From contig CAJMNP010000042.1 of NCBI GenBank assembly GCA_905214895.1, positions 1 to 7,169 of the forward strand: DNA of 7,169 nt, in the 5' to 3' direction. Of this stretch, positions 1-6,122 are shown piece by piece (the first letter of the stretch is position 1; every line of letters starts with the position of its first letter). A program made the translations under genes and the position numbers. Source of the DNA: an uncultured bacterium (GTDB lineage Bacteria > Actinomycetota > Coriobacteriia > Coriobacteriales > Coriobacteriaceae). The notes under the pieces were generated by a model that did not search any database, had not been told where the DNA came from, and saw nothing but the letters and a program-made list of their open reading frames with translations.

Positions 1-215
1 CCAACATGGGCCGCACCCGCGTCGTCGAGCGCATGGGCACCATCAAGAGCGTCCATCCGGCAGTCTTTATCGTCGAGGTCGACGAGCGCCGTGGCCGCAA
101 GTCGCGTCAGTCCTACCAGTATATTGATGTTCTCACCGGCCAGGTCGAGCTGTTCGACCCCGAGAGCGGCGAGCACATTTTTACCCCGCTCGGCAATCAG
201 CTCGAGGAGCACTAG
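1..215 (+). CDS. veg: Veg-family protein (DUF1021), 5' end cut off by the window
   Basis: The reading frame is already open at the window edge (codons begin at position 3) and ends at TAG 213-215. The visible 70 residues resemble the core of Bacillus Veg. A GRTRVVERMG stretch corresponds to the conserved GRRKTIERSG segment, and it is followed by a PAVFIVEVDE strand, then a SYQYIDVLTGQVEL strand pair typical of this small beta-barrel-like family. Veg proteins are about 80-90 residues, so roughly 15-20 residues are missing upstream, and the ATG at position 6 is probably internal rather than the true start. In Bacillus, Veg has been linked to biofilm matrix gene expression; its molecular role is unclear, and a role here is inference only. 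The stop lies 2 nt before ispE, so the two are very likely cotranscribed, matching the veg-ispE neighbourhood seen in Firmicutes. Confidence 0.8.
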   Translation, partial: NMGRTRVVERMGTIKSVHPAVFIVEVDERRGRKSRQSYQYIDVLTGQVELFDPESGEHIFTPLGNQLEEH

Positions 216-217
216 CG

Positions 218-1114
218 GTGACCGATTGGTCCCTGACCCTTTCCGCGCCGGCAAAGATCAACCTCTATCTGGGGGTTCATACCGAGCGTGACGACCGCGG
301 CTACCATAAGGTCGATTCCCTGATGGCAGCCGTCGGTCTTGTCGATACCGTGACGGTTACGCCGGCACAGGCGCTGACCGTCCAGACGATTCCGACATCC
401 GACTTTCCCATGCAAAAGAATACGGCGTATCGTGCTGCGCTCGCTATGGCCGAGCATTATGGTCGTGAAGCCAACGTCTGCATCACGATCGAGAAGTGCA
501 TCCCGTTGTGTGCCGGCCTGGGCGGTCCTTCGACGGATGCCGCGGCGGTCATTGTCGCCTTGGCGGAGCTCTGGGGCATTGATCGCGCCGACCCCGCGCT
601 CGACGACATTGCGCGGGGCATTGGTGCTGACGTCCCGTTCTTTTTGCACGCGAGTCCTGCGTTCTACGTAGGTGGGGGAGACGTGCTGGCAACCGAGTAC
701 CCCGCACTACCCGCGACACCCGTCGTGCTGGTCAAGCCGCGCGAGGCAAGCGTTTCAACAATTGAAGCCTATCGACGTTTTGACGAGACCCCAGCGCCTG
801 CGGACAAGCCCGGAGCGATCGCATCTGCCCTTCGCTCGGGAGACGCAGAGGCGGCCTACGCGCTCGTCCACAACAACCTGGGAGTCATTTCCGCGCAGAT
901 GGAGCCGCGGATTCAAACGGTGCTCGACTGGCTCCGTTCACAGGACGGTACCATTACCGCAAACGTGTGCGGTTCGGGTGCCTGCTCGTTTGCCATTTGC
1001 GATACTGCCGCCACGGCAGTCAATCTTGCGGCAGTCGCTCAACAAAACGGCTGGTGGTCCTGCGCGACGGAGCTCATTCCCAACACGGTTCGCGTCGAAG
1101 TGCCAAAGAAGTAA
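218..1114 (+). CDS. ispE: 4-diphosphocytidyl-2-C-methyl-D-erythritol kinase
   Basis: IspE phosphorylates the 2-hydroxyl of CDP-methylerythritol with ATP in the cytosolic MEP pathway for isoprenoid precursors. The 298-residue length fits the family. It has GHMP-kinase architecture: PAKINL at residues 11-16 carries the conserved substrate-side Lys13, the glycine-rich ATP loop spans about residues 96-110 (PLCAGLGGPSTDAAA), GADVPFF at 136-142 contains the catalytic Asp138, and a GSGACSFAI segment at 252-260 matches the third GHMP motif. The start is GTG at 218. It is preceded by GAGGAG at 204-209 with an 8-nt spacer, and this ribosome site lies inside the end of veg, so translation may be coupled. 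The ATP loop reads GLGGPST where many homologues have GLGGGSS; the Pro is unusual but the flanking residues are intact, so the enzyme is probably active. Stop TAA is at 1112-1114, with no obvious terminator before the tRNA gene. Confidence 0.95.
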   Translation: MTDWSLTLSAPAKINLYLGVHTERDDRGYHKVDSLMAAVGLVDTVTVTPAQALTVQTIPTSDFPMQKNTAYRAALAMAEHYGREANVCITIEKCIPLCAGLGGPSTDAAAVIVALAELWGIDRADPALDDIARGIGADVPFFLHASPAFYVGGGDVLATEYPALPATPVVLVKPREASVSTIEAYRRFDETPAPADKPGAIASALRSGDAEAAYALVHNNLGVISAQMEPRIQTVLDWLRSQDGTITANVCGSGACSFAICDTAATAVNLAAVAQQNGWWSCATELIPNTVRVEVPKK

Positions 1115-1146
1115 AAATTTCTCTAGCACACGACGGAAATCTTTGT

Positions 1147-1152
1147 TACTAT
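1147..1152 (+). promoter_or_regulatory. Probable -10 element of the tRNA-Pro promoter
   Basis: TACTAT lies 11 nt upstream of the mature tRNA 5' end, a sensible place for a -10 box. The expected -35 zone (about 1123-1129, CTAGCAC) matches the consensus poorly, so the promoter is supported mainly by position and by the -10 match. Confidence 0.4.
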
Positions 1153-1163
1153 AGTCGAGCTAA

Positions 1164-1240
1164 CGGGTTGTGGCTCAGTTTGGTAGAGCACTGCGTTCGG
1201 GACGCAGGGGTCGCTGGTTCAAATCCAGTCAACCCGACCA
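1164..1240 (+). tRNA. tRNA-Pro, anticodon CGG
   Basis: A full 77-nt cloverleaf can be drawn. The acceptor stem CGGGTTG (1164-1170) pairs with CAACCCG (1230-1236). The D stem is GCTC/GAGC, the anticodon stem CTGCG/CGCAG (1191-1195/1203-1207), and the anticodon loop TTCGGGA. The anticodon CGG is at 1198-1200. The 5-nt variable loop is followed by T stem GCTGG/CCAGT (one G-T pair) with loop TTCAAAT. The discriminator is A1237 and the CCA end is encoded at 1238-1240. The C1-G72 pair and G37 next to the anticodon are identity features of bacterial tRNA-Pro. It decodes CCG. The gene stands alone, with its own terminator 10 nt downstream. Confidence 0.97.
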
Positions 1241-1250
1241 GAGCATGAGG

Positions 1251-1279
1251 AGGGACCGCTTCTTGCGGTCCCTTTTTTT
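1251..1279 (+). terminator. Intrinsic terminator of the tRNA-Pro unit
   Basis: A perfect 9-bp stem, AGGGACCGC (1251-1259) with GCGGTCCCT (1265-1273), closes a TTCTT loop and runs directly into seven T residues (1273-1279). It insulates tatA from transcription through the tRNA. Confidence 0.93.
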
Positions 1280-1287
1280 AGCTATTG

Positions 1288-1316
1288 TTGTGATACCGCG
1301 ATACCCGCGGTATACT
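1288..1316 (+). promoter_or_regulatory. Sigma70-type promoter of tatA
   Basis: TTGTGA at 1288-1293 (4 of 6 to TTGACA) and TATACT at 1311-1316 (5 of 6 to TATAAT) are separated by an ideal 17-nt spacer. The pair sits just after the tRNA terminator and about 37 nt before the tatA ATG, the only gene it could serve. The spacer and -10 are overlapped by an operator-like repeat at 1293-1313. Confidence 0.75.
1293..1313. promoter_or_regulatory. Operator-like repeat inside the tatA promoter
   Basis: ATACCGCG (1293-1300) and CGCGGTAT (1306-1313) form a perfect 8-bp inverted repeat around ATACC. The same stretch can be read as three regularly spaced 5-mers: ATACC at 1293 and at 1301, and the inverse GGTAT at 1309, each 8 nt apart. 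It occupies the whole -35/-10 spacer and the start of the -10 box, where a bound protein would block RNA polymerase. No regulator is encoded next to it, so the partner is unknown. It might also be chance symmetry. Confidence 0.4.
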
Positions 1317-1352
1317 CATTCGAGCTTGTCTCGCTGTATTGTGGAGGTCTAC

Positions 1353-1628
1353 ATGTTTGGACTGAGGGCTCCTGAGCTCATCATTATTCTCGTCGTTGTC
1401 CTGATTATCTTCGGGCCCAAGAACCTGCCGAAGCTCGGCAAGTCCCTCGGCTCTACCGTCAAGAATATCCGCGAGGGTATGGAGGGCGACGATAAGGCCG
1501 AGACCAAGCAGGCCGAGGAGGTCGTGGTCGAGCAGTCCGAGGAGGACAAGGAGATCGCTGAGCTCGAGGCCAAGCTCGCTGCTGCCAAGAAGAAGCAGGC
1601 AGAGGACAGCGACGCGGACGCAGAGTAG
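1353..1628 (+). CDS. tatA: Twin-arginine translocase subunit TatA (TatA/B/E family)
   Basis: TatA oligomerises in the cytoplasmic membrane with TatC to move folded proteins carrying RR signal peptides. The 91-residue product has the family layout: a short periplasmic N-terminus, one membrane helix at about residues 8-20, the FGP hinge at 20-22, an amphipathic helix at about 24-41 with PKLGKSLG, and then a charged, Glu/Lys/Ala-rich tail (45-91) likely to form helix or coiled coil. Residue 8 is Glu, as in E. coli TatB, whereas E. coli TatA has Gln there, so a combined TatA/TatB role is possible. The start is ATG 1353, with GGAGG at 1343-1347 and a 5-nt spacer. The same frame is open further upstream through the tRNA, but that part is not coding. 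The gene is monocistronic, between its own promoter and a strong terminator. No tatC is in the window. Confidence 0.9.
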   Translation: MFGLRAPELIIILVVVLIIFGPKNLPKLGKSLGSTVKNIREGMEGDDKAETKQAEEVVVEQSEEDKEIAELEAKLAAAKKKQAEDSDADAE

Positions 1629-1653
1629 TCCCATCCCTTTGGGGTGAGCACCT

Positions 1654-1686
1654 GACCGGCTTGCCCGCAGGCTAGCCGGTCTTTTT
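1654..1686 (+). terminator. Intrinsic terminator of tatA
   Basis: GACCGGCT (1654-1661) pairs with AGCCGGTC (1674-1681). After a single T-T mismatch, an inner GCC/GGC helix closes a CGCA tetraloop. Five T residues follow at 1682-1686. It lies 25 nt after the tatA stop. Confidence 0.93.
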
Positions 1687-1693
1687 CGTTTTG

Positions 1694-1699
1694 TTGACA
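1694..1699 (+). promoter_or_regulatory. Consensus -35 hexamer upstream of greA
   Basis: A perfect TTGACA sits 36 nt before the greA ATG and immediately after the tatA terminator, where a greA promoter is expected. No good -10 appears at 16-18 nt downstream (the region reads around CAGAGTTGG). Either the -10 is weak or the hexamer is a coincidence. Confidence 0.3.
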
Positions 1700-1734
1700 G
1701 TTGATTGTTTGATCAGAGTTGGGGAGATATCCGT

Positions 1735-2205
1735 ATGGACGCAAGCCAGATCGTACTGACCGCTGAGGGCCGCCAGAAGCTCGTCGAGGAGCTCGCTTGG
1801 CGTGAGGGTGATTACGCCAAGGAGATCGTCGAGGACATCAAGGAAGCCCGCGCGTTCGGCGACCTTTCGGAGAACTCCGAGTACGATGCCGCTAAGGACA
1901 AGCAGGCCCAGAACGCCGCTCGTATTGCCGAGATCCAGGCCATCCTCGCCAACGCTCAGGTTGCTGCCACCACGGGCGATCTGACCGTCTCCATCGGTTC
2001 CACCGTTTCTCTGATTGATCCCAACGGTGAGGTCATGGAAGTCACGCTTGTCGGTACCACCGAGACCAACTCGCTCGAGCACAAGATCTCCAACGAGTCT
2101 CCGGTCGGTCACGCCATCATCGGTCACGGCGAGGGCGATTCCGTCGAGGTCGTTACGCCTTCCGGCAAGACTCGCGTCTACACCATCGCCAAGATCGCAC
2201 GCTAG
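1735..2205 (+). CDS. greA: Transcription elongation factor GreA
   Basis: GreA binds RNA polymerase, enters the secondary channel and stimulates cleavage of backtracked RNA. The 156-residue product fits the family (about 158). The N-terminal coiled coil covers residues 1-77. The loop at its tip reads GDLSENSEYDAAK (42-54), where Asp43 and Glu46 correspond to the acidic residues that coordinate the second catalytic metal. The C-terminal FKBP-like domain (about 80-156) includes the VTLVGTTE and SPVGHAIIGHGEGD segments. The start is ATG 1735, with GGGGAG at 1721-1726 and an 8-nt spacer. A TTG start at 1705 in the same frame would add ten residues with no family match. It lies 79 nt upstream of lysS in the same direction, and the two are partly insulated by a hairpin. 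Confidence 0.96.
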   Translation: MDASQIVLTAEGRQKLVEELAWREGDYAKEIVEDIKEARAFGDLSENSEYDAAKDKQAQNAARIAEIQAILANAQVAATTGDLTVSIGSTVSLIDPNGEVMEVTLVGTTETNSLEHKISNESPVGHAIIGHGEGDSVEVVTPSGKTRVYTIAKIAR

Positions 2206-2233
2206 ACCACGGTCCCGCGTAAAGGTATGTTTT

Positions 2234-2266
2234 CGCTCCCTGGGACCGAATCCTGGGGAGCGTTTT
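2234..2266 (+). terminator. Intrinsic terminator between greA and lysS, possible attenuator
   Basis: CGCTCCCTGGGA (2234-2245) pairs with TCCTGGGGAGCG (2251-2262), a 12-bp stem with two G-T pairs and a CCGAA loop, followed by TTTT (2263-2266). The T-tract is short, so termination may be partial. The inner part GGGACCG (2242-2248) can instead pair perfectly with CGGTCCC at 2210-2216 just after the greA stop, which would break the terminator stem. This gives a mutually exclusive anti-terminator layout. The lysS ribosome site begins only 6 nt after the T-tract. Confidence 0.65.
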
Positions 2267-2284
2267 AGTTTGAGGAGCTAACTT

Positions 2285-4249
2285 ATGGCAGAGAACCAGA
2301 ACGCCGCCGATCAGGCATCGACGCTCAACGACGAGCGCGCCACCCGCCTGGCCAAGCGCGCCGCCCTGTTCGAGGCGGGCCAGAACCCCTATCCCGAGCA
2401 CTCTGAGCTTGAGGACTACGTCGCCGATATCGAGGCTAAGTACGCCGAGCTTGCCGATGGCGAGGACACCGAGGACGTCGTGAAGATCGCCGGCCGCGTG
2501 GTCGCCAAGCGCGGTCAGGGCAAGATCATGTTCATCGTCGTGCGCGATGCGACTGCCGAGATTCAGCTGTTCTGCCGCATCAACGACATGGACGAGGCTG
2601 CCTGGAATACGCTCAAGTCCCTCGACCTGGGCGATATCTTGGGCGTGACCGGCGTGGTCGTGCGCACCCAGCGCGGCCAGCTTTCCGTTGCCCCTAAGAG
2701 CGCGACCCTGCTTGCCAAGGCCGTTCGTCCGCTGCCCGAGAAGTTCCACGGTCTTTCCGACAAGGAGACCCGCTATCGCCAGCGCTATGTCGACCTGATC
2801 GCCAACGACGACGTTCGCGAGACCTTCCGTAAGCGTTCGCAGATTCTCTCCACCTTCCGTCGCTTTATGGAGTCCGACGGCTACATGGAGGTCGAGACCC
2901 CCATCCTGCAGACCATCCAGGGCGGCGCTACTGCTAAGCCGTTCATTACCCACTTCAACGCGCTCGATCAGGAGTGCTACCTGCGTATTGCCACCGAGCT
3001 GCACCTCAAGCGCTGCATTGTCGGTGGTTTTGAGCGCGTGTTCGAGATCGGCCGCATCTTCCGTAACGAGGGCATGGACCTTACCCACAACCCCGAGTTC
3101 ACCACGATGGAGGCCTACCGTGCCTTCTCCGACCTCGAGGGCATGAAGGCGCTCGCCCAGGGTGTCATCAAGGCTGCCAACAAGGCCATCGGCAACCCCG
3201 AGGTCATCGAGTACCAGGGCCAGACCATCGACCTTTCTGGTGAGTGGGCCAGCCGTCCCATGACCGACATCGTCTCCGACGTGCTCGGCAAGCAGGTCAC
3301 CATCGATACTCCGGTCGAGGAGCTTGCTGCCGCCGCGCGCGAGAAGGGCCTGGAGATTAAGCCCGAGTGGACCGCCGGCAAGATTATCGCCGAGATCTAC
3401 GATGAGCTGGGCGAAGACACCATCGTCAACCCCACGTTCGTGTGCGATTACCCCATCGAGGTCAGCCCGCTTGCCAAGCGCTTTGAGGACGACCCGCGCC
3501 TGACGCACCGCTTTGAGCTGGTTATTGCCGGCCACGAGTACGCCAACGCATTCTCCGAGCTCAACGACCCGGTCGACCAGGCCGAGCGCTTTGCTGCCCA
3601 GATGGCCGAGAAGGCCGGCGGCGACGATGAGGCCATGGAGTATGACGAGGACTACGTGCGCGCCCTCGAGTACGGTATGCCTCCCGCGGGCGGCATCGGC
3701 ATCGGCATCGACCGCGTGGTCATGCTGCTCACCAACCAGGCTTCCATCCGCGACGTGCTGCTGTTCCCGCACATGAAGCCCGAGAAGGGTTTCCAGTCCG
3801 GTGCCGCTGCCGCCAAGGCTGCAGAGGCCGGCAACGCCGCGAGCCCGTTCGTTACGTCGCTTAAGCCCACGCTCGATTACTCCAAGATCGCCGTTGAGCC
3901 GCTGTTTGAGGAGTTCGTCGACTTTGATACCTTCTCCAAGAGCGATTTCCGCGCTGTGAAGGTCAAGGCATGCGAGGCCGTCAAGAAGTCCAAGAAGCTG
4001 CTGAACTTTACGCTCGATGACGGTACCGGTACCGACCGCACCATCCTCTCCGGTATTCACGCTTATTACGAGCCCGAGGACCTGGTCGGCAAGACCTTGC
4101 TCGCCATCACCAACCTGCCTCCGCGCAAGATGATGGGTATTCCCAGCTGCGGCATGCTCATCAGCGCTGTCCACGAGGAGGAGGGCGAGGAGCGCCTCAA
4201 CCTGATCCAGCTCGACGCCTCCATCCCCGCCGGCGCAAAGATGTACTAA
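2285..4249 (+). CDS. lysS: Class II lysyl-tRNA synthetase with C-terminal EMAPII/Trbp111-like tRNA-binding domain
   Basis: It charges tRNA-Lys with lysine using ATP. The 654 residues exceed the usual LysS length of about 490-510. Order of parts: N-terminal OB-fold anticodon-binding domain (about 66-142); class II catalytic core (about 155-498) with motif 2 around 253-278 (FEIGRIFRNEGMDLTHNPEF) and motif 3 around 470-495 (GIGIGIDRVVMLLTN, then SIRDVLLFP); an Ala-rich linker (about 499-520) and short spacer; and a second OB-fold at about 545-654. This last domain has the hallmarks of EMAPII/Trbp111/MetRS-C domains: DFRAVKVKACE, KKSKKLL, LSGIHAYYEPEDLVGK, NLPPRKMMGI and SCGMLIS. The domain is known to bind tRNA structure non-specifically. 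Its presence on LysRS is the notable point, and a boost to tRNA affinity is inference. The start is ATG 2285, with GAGGAG at 2272-2277 and a 7-nt spacer. No frameshift or catalytic gap is seen. Confidence 0.96.
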   Translation: MAENQNAADQASTLNDERATRLAKRAALFEAGQNPYPEHSELEDYVADIEAKYAELADGEDTEDVVKIAGRVVAKRGQGKIMFIVVRDATAEIQLFCRINDMDEAAWNTLKSLDLGDILGVTGVVVRTQRGQLSVAPKSATLLAKAVRPLPEKFHGLSDKETRYRQRYVDLIANDDVRETFRKRSQILSTFRRFMESDGYMEVETPILQTIQGGATAKPFITHFNALDQECYLRIATELHLKRCIVGGFERVFEIGRIFRNEGMDLTHNPEFTTMEAYRAFSDLEGMKALAQGVIKAANKAIGNPEVIEYQGQTIDLSGEWASRPMTDIVSDVLGKQVTIDTPVEELAAAAREKGLEIKPEWTAGKIIAEIYDELGEDTIVNPTFVCDYPIEVSPLAKRFEDDPRLTHRFELVIAGHEYANAFSELNDPVDQAERFAAQMAEKAGGDDEAMEYDEDYVRALEYGMPPAGGIGIGIDRVVMLLTNQASIRDVLLFPHMKPEKGFQSGAAAAKAAEAGNAASPFVTSLKPTLDYSKIAVEPLFEEFVDFDTFSKSDFRAVKVKACEAVKKSKKLLNFTLDDGTGTDRTILSGIHAYYEPEDLVGKTLLAITNLPPRKMMGIPSCGMLISAVHEEEGEERLNLIQLDASIPAGAKMY

Positions 4250-4252
4250 CTA

Positions 4253-4279
4253 GTTACGCGGTTCTACGAACCGCGTAAC
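4253..4279. other. Perfect hairpin directly after lysS, no T-tract
   Basis: GTTACGCGGTTC (4253-4264) pairs base for base with GAACCGCGTAAC (4268-4279) around a TAC loop, starting 3 nt after the lysS stop. It is followed by GGCTCGACG rather than T residues, so it is not a standard intrinsic terminator. It could protect the mRNA 3' end or be a protein-binding palindrome. Confidence 0.6.
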
Positions 4280-4327
4280 GGCTCGACGCTGCGCGGGCCG
4301 CATTTGGACAATCTGACGTTCAACTTC

Positions 4328-4362
4328 AAGGGCGCGACCAGAAGGTCAGCGCCCTTTCGTTT
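4328..4362 (+). terminator. Intrinsic terminator of lysS
   Basis: AAGGGCGC (4328-4335) pairs with GCGCCCTT (4349-4356). An inner GACC/GGTC helix, after a bulged A4348, closes an AGAA loop. TTTCGTTT follows the stem. It lies 79 nt past the lysS stop and is the most likely end of the greA-lysS transcript. Confidence 0.8.
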
Positions 4363-4397
4363 CACGTCACCTTGCCTCAAATGCGACCCGCTCGCTG

Positions 4398-4451
4398 ACG
4401 TTGCCAATACATCGATGTAGTCATTGGGGACGTTCTTAAACGACTGCCCAA
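4398..4451. repeat. Nested inverted repeats, REP-like element upstream of thrE
   Basis: Three overlapping symmetries are visible. ACGT..CCAAT (4398-4408) mirrors ATTGG..ACGT (4423-4433), each with a 2-nt gap. TACATCGATGTA at 4408-4419 is a perfect 12-nt palindrome in the centre. TTGGGG-A-CGTT (4424-4434) folds on AACG-A-C (4439-4444) and CCCAA (4447-4451) around CTTA with a bulge. A hairpin with a GGGGAC head and imperfect pairing resembles intergenic REP/RAYT-type repeats; whether it is multicopy cannot be seen here. The rest of the 304-nt gap between lysS and thrE (4250-4553) holds the two lysS hairpins and the thrE ribosome site. I found no convincing promoter or small gene in 4452-4536. 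Confidence 0.45.
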
Positions 4452-4553
4452 CGGATATTGCGCACATGGCTCGCATGACAGTCGTCTCTTTTATGTTTCC
4501 TTTAGCCGTTGCTGCCTAGGATGGGGGTTAGTCGACAGGAAGGGAGCACCGGG

Positions 4554-6122
4554 ATGGACGACGCGAGCGAGCGTGCAATCGAAGAGGACATGCTCGATCA
4601 GTTCAACTACTTTGATGATGAGGACGAGGAATTGATCGACCGTCGCGAGCCGGCGGCGCTCGATACTTTCGACCTTATTGATGAAGAGCCCGACGAGGAC
4701 GAGGTCGGATCAGCGGAGCCCCCACAGCCTTCGCGCCTTGACTCGCTGCTTTCGAGAGCCCCCATGCACCACGGCGTTCGTGCCGGCGCGCTCCATATGA
4801 AAACTGACTGGCACCAGATCGTGACGGCAGGCGATGAGCTTGCCGTCGATGCGCCACTCACCGATAAGTCATCCATCATCTGCCGCACCGGCATGCTTAT
4901 GCTCGCAAGCGGAACAGGTGCCTGGCGCGTGCGCGATACCATGAATCGTGTTGCTGCCGTACTCGGCGTCACGATTCACGTCGACCTGAGTCTTCTGTCG
5001 TTTGAGTGCACTTGCATCGAAGATGGCCACTGCTTTAACGAGGTTGTCAGCCTGCCCACAACGGGAGTCAATACCCATCGCATTTGGATGATGGAGAGTT
5101 TCCTCAAGGAAATCGAGACCTATGGTCGTCGCTTCACGGTACACGAGTATCACGAGATGCTCAGGACCGTTGAGAGCTCAAAGCCTGATTACTCTCCCTG
5201 GCAACAGGGCCTTGCGGCAGCCTGTGCTTGCGGCGCCTTCGTCTTTTTGCTCGGCGGCGGCCCTATCGAGATGGCCTGCGCATTCGTAGGCGCTGGTGTC
5301 GGCAACTTTGCTCGCTCCCATATTCTCAAGCAGGGTCTTGGCCAGTTTAGCGCGCTGACGACGGGCGTTGCGCTCGCTTGCGTTTCGTATCTGCTGGCAT
5401 TGCTCGGCCTTGGCCAGGTCGTACCGGGGGCAATGTCGCACCAAGAAGGCTATATCGGCGCCATGCTCTTTGTGATTCCCGGCTTTCCCCTCATTACGGC
5501 AGGCCTCGACATCGCTAAGCTCGATATGCGAAGCGGCATTGAACGTCTTTCGTATGCTGTGTCGATTATTGTGATGGCGACCCTCGTAGGTTGGATGGTT
5601 GCCGAATGTGTGGGGCTGGCACCGGATGATTTTGCCCCGCTCGGCCTTTCGCCGCTTGCTCTTACGCTCCTGCGCGTGGTGATGAGCTTCGTTGGCGTAT
5701 TCGGCTTCTCGGTGATGTTCAACAGCCCGGTAAAGATGGCCGCGGCAGCTGGGCTGATCGGCGCCGTGTCCAATACCTTGCGCCTTACGCTCGTCGATGC
5801 GCCGACGATGCTTCCCTTCCTGGGCCTCAGCGCGGGAATGCCTCCCGAGGCGGCAGCGTTTATCGGCGCGCTGGTATCGGGGCTGCTGGCAAGCTTGGCC
5901 GAAGTCAAGCTCACCTACCCACGTATCGCCCTCACGGTGCCATCAATTGTCATTATGGTGCCGGGCCTGTATCTGTATCGCTCGATGTACTACATGTGCA
6001 CCTTCGATACGGTCAATATGCTCGGTTGGTTTGTGCGTGCAGTGCTCATCGTGGCGTTTTTGCCCGTTGGTCTGGGTGTGGCACGTACACTCACCGACCC
6101 TCGCTGGCGCCACACCAGCTAA
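4554..6122 (+). CDS. thrE: ThrE-family threonine/serine exporter with acidic N-terminal extension
   Basis: This is a single-chain ThrE-type carrier, combining the two modules that some bacteria split into separate proteins. The family founder in Corynebacterium glutamicum exports threonine and serine using the proton gradient; substrate here is inferred. Of 522 residues, 1-60 are hydrophilic and very acidic (runs such as DDEDEE and DEEPDEDE). Residues about 105-205 form the soluble first module, with the characteristic MLMLASGTGAWRVRDTM segment at 114-130 and a Cys-containing ECTCIEDGHC stretch at 151-160. About ten membrane helices follow from residue 216 to 510, the second module beginning around 365. 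The start is ATG 4554, with AGGAAGGGAG at 4537-4546 and a 7-nt spacer. Alternative in-frame starts at 4509 (TTG) and 4521 (ATG) lack a spaced ribosome site. It is probably a single-gene unit, flanked by palindrome-rich gaps. Confidence 0.88.
   Translation: MDDASERAIEEDMLDQFNYFDDEDEELIDRREPAALDTFDLIDEEPDEDEVGSAEPPQPSRLDSLLSRAPMHHGVRAGALHMKTDWHQIVTAGDELAVDAPLTDKSSIICRTGMLMLASGTGAWRVRDTMNRVAAVLGVTIHVDLSLLSFECTCIEDGHCFNEVVSLPTTGVNTHRIWMMESFLKEIETYGRRFTVHEYHEMLRTVESSKPDYSPWQQGLAAACACGAFVFLLGGGPIEMACAFVGAGVGNFARSHILKQGLGQFSALTTGVALACVSYLLALLGLGQVVPGAMSHQEGYIGAMLFVIPGFPLITAGLDIAKLDMRSGIERLSYAVSIIVMATLVGWMVAECVGLAPDDFAPLGLSPLALTLLRVVMSFVGVFGFSVMFNSPVKMAAAAGLIGAVSNTLRLTLVDAPTMLPFLGLSAGMPPEAAAFIGALVSGLLASLAEVKLTYPRIALTVPSIVIMVPGLYLYRSMYYMCTFDTVNMLGWFVRAVLIVAFLPVGLGVARTLTDPRWRHTS

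Noticed and set aside
1170..1352. An upstream extension of the tatA frame, from a TTG at 1170
   Set aside because: It would read through the tRNA-Pro gene, its terminator and the tatA promoter. The conserved TatA N-terminus begins at ATG 1353 with a good ribosome site.
2206..2284. A T-box riboswitch controlling lysS
   Set aside because: The gap is only 79 nt, and neither a T-box consensus nor room for a specifier stem is present.
2153..4174. A 673-codon open frame on the - strand, antisense to lysS
   Set aside because: It mirrors a well-conserved lysS with strong G/C third-position bias, which removes stops from this antisense frame. Its translation is low-complexity (Leu, Gly, Asp, Val) and matches no family I know.
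4452..4536. A sigma70 promoter for thrE (ATGACA at 4475-4480, or TAGGAT at 4517-4522)
   Set aside because: Neither hexamer has a reasonable partner at 16-18 nt, so a promoter call is not supported by sequence alone.
4607..4972. Open frames on the - strand opposite the start of thrE
   Set aside because: The Ser-rich translations are antisense readings of the Asp/Glu-rich thrE N-terminus, with no ribosome site or family resemblance.
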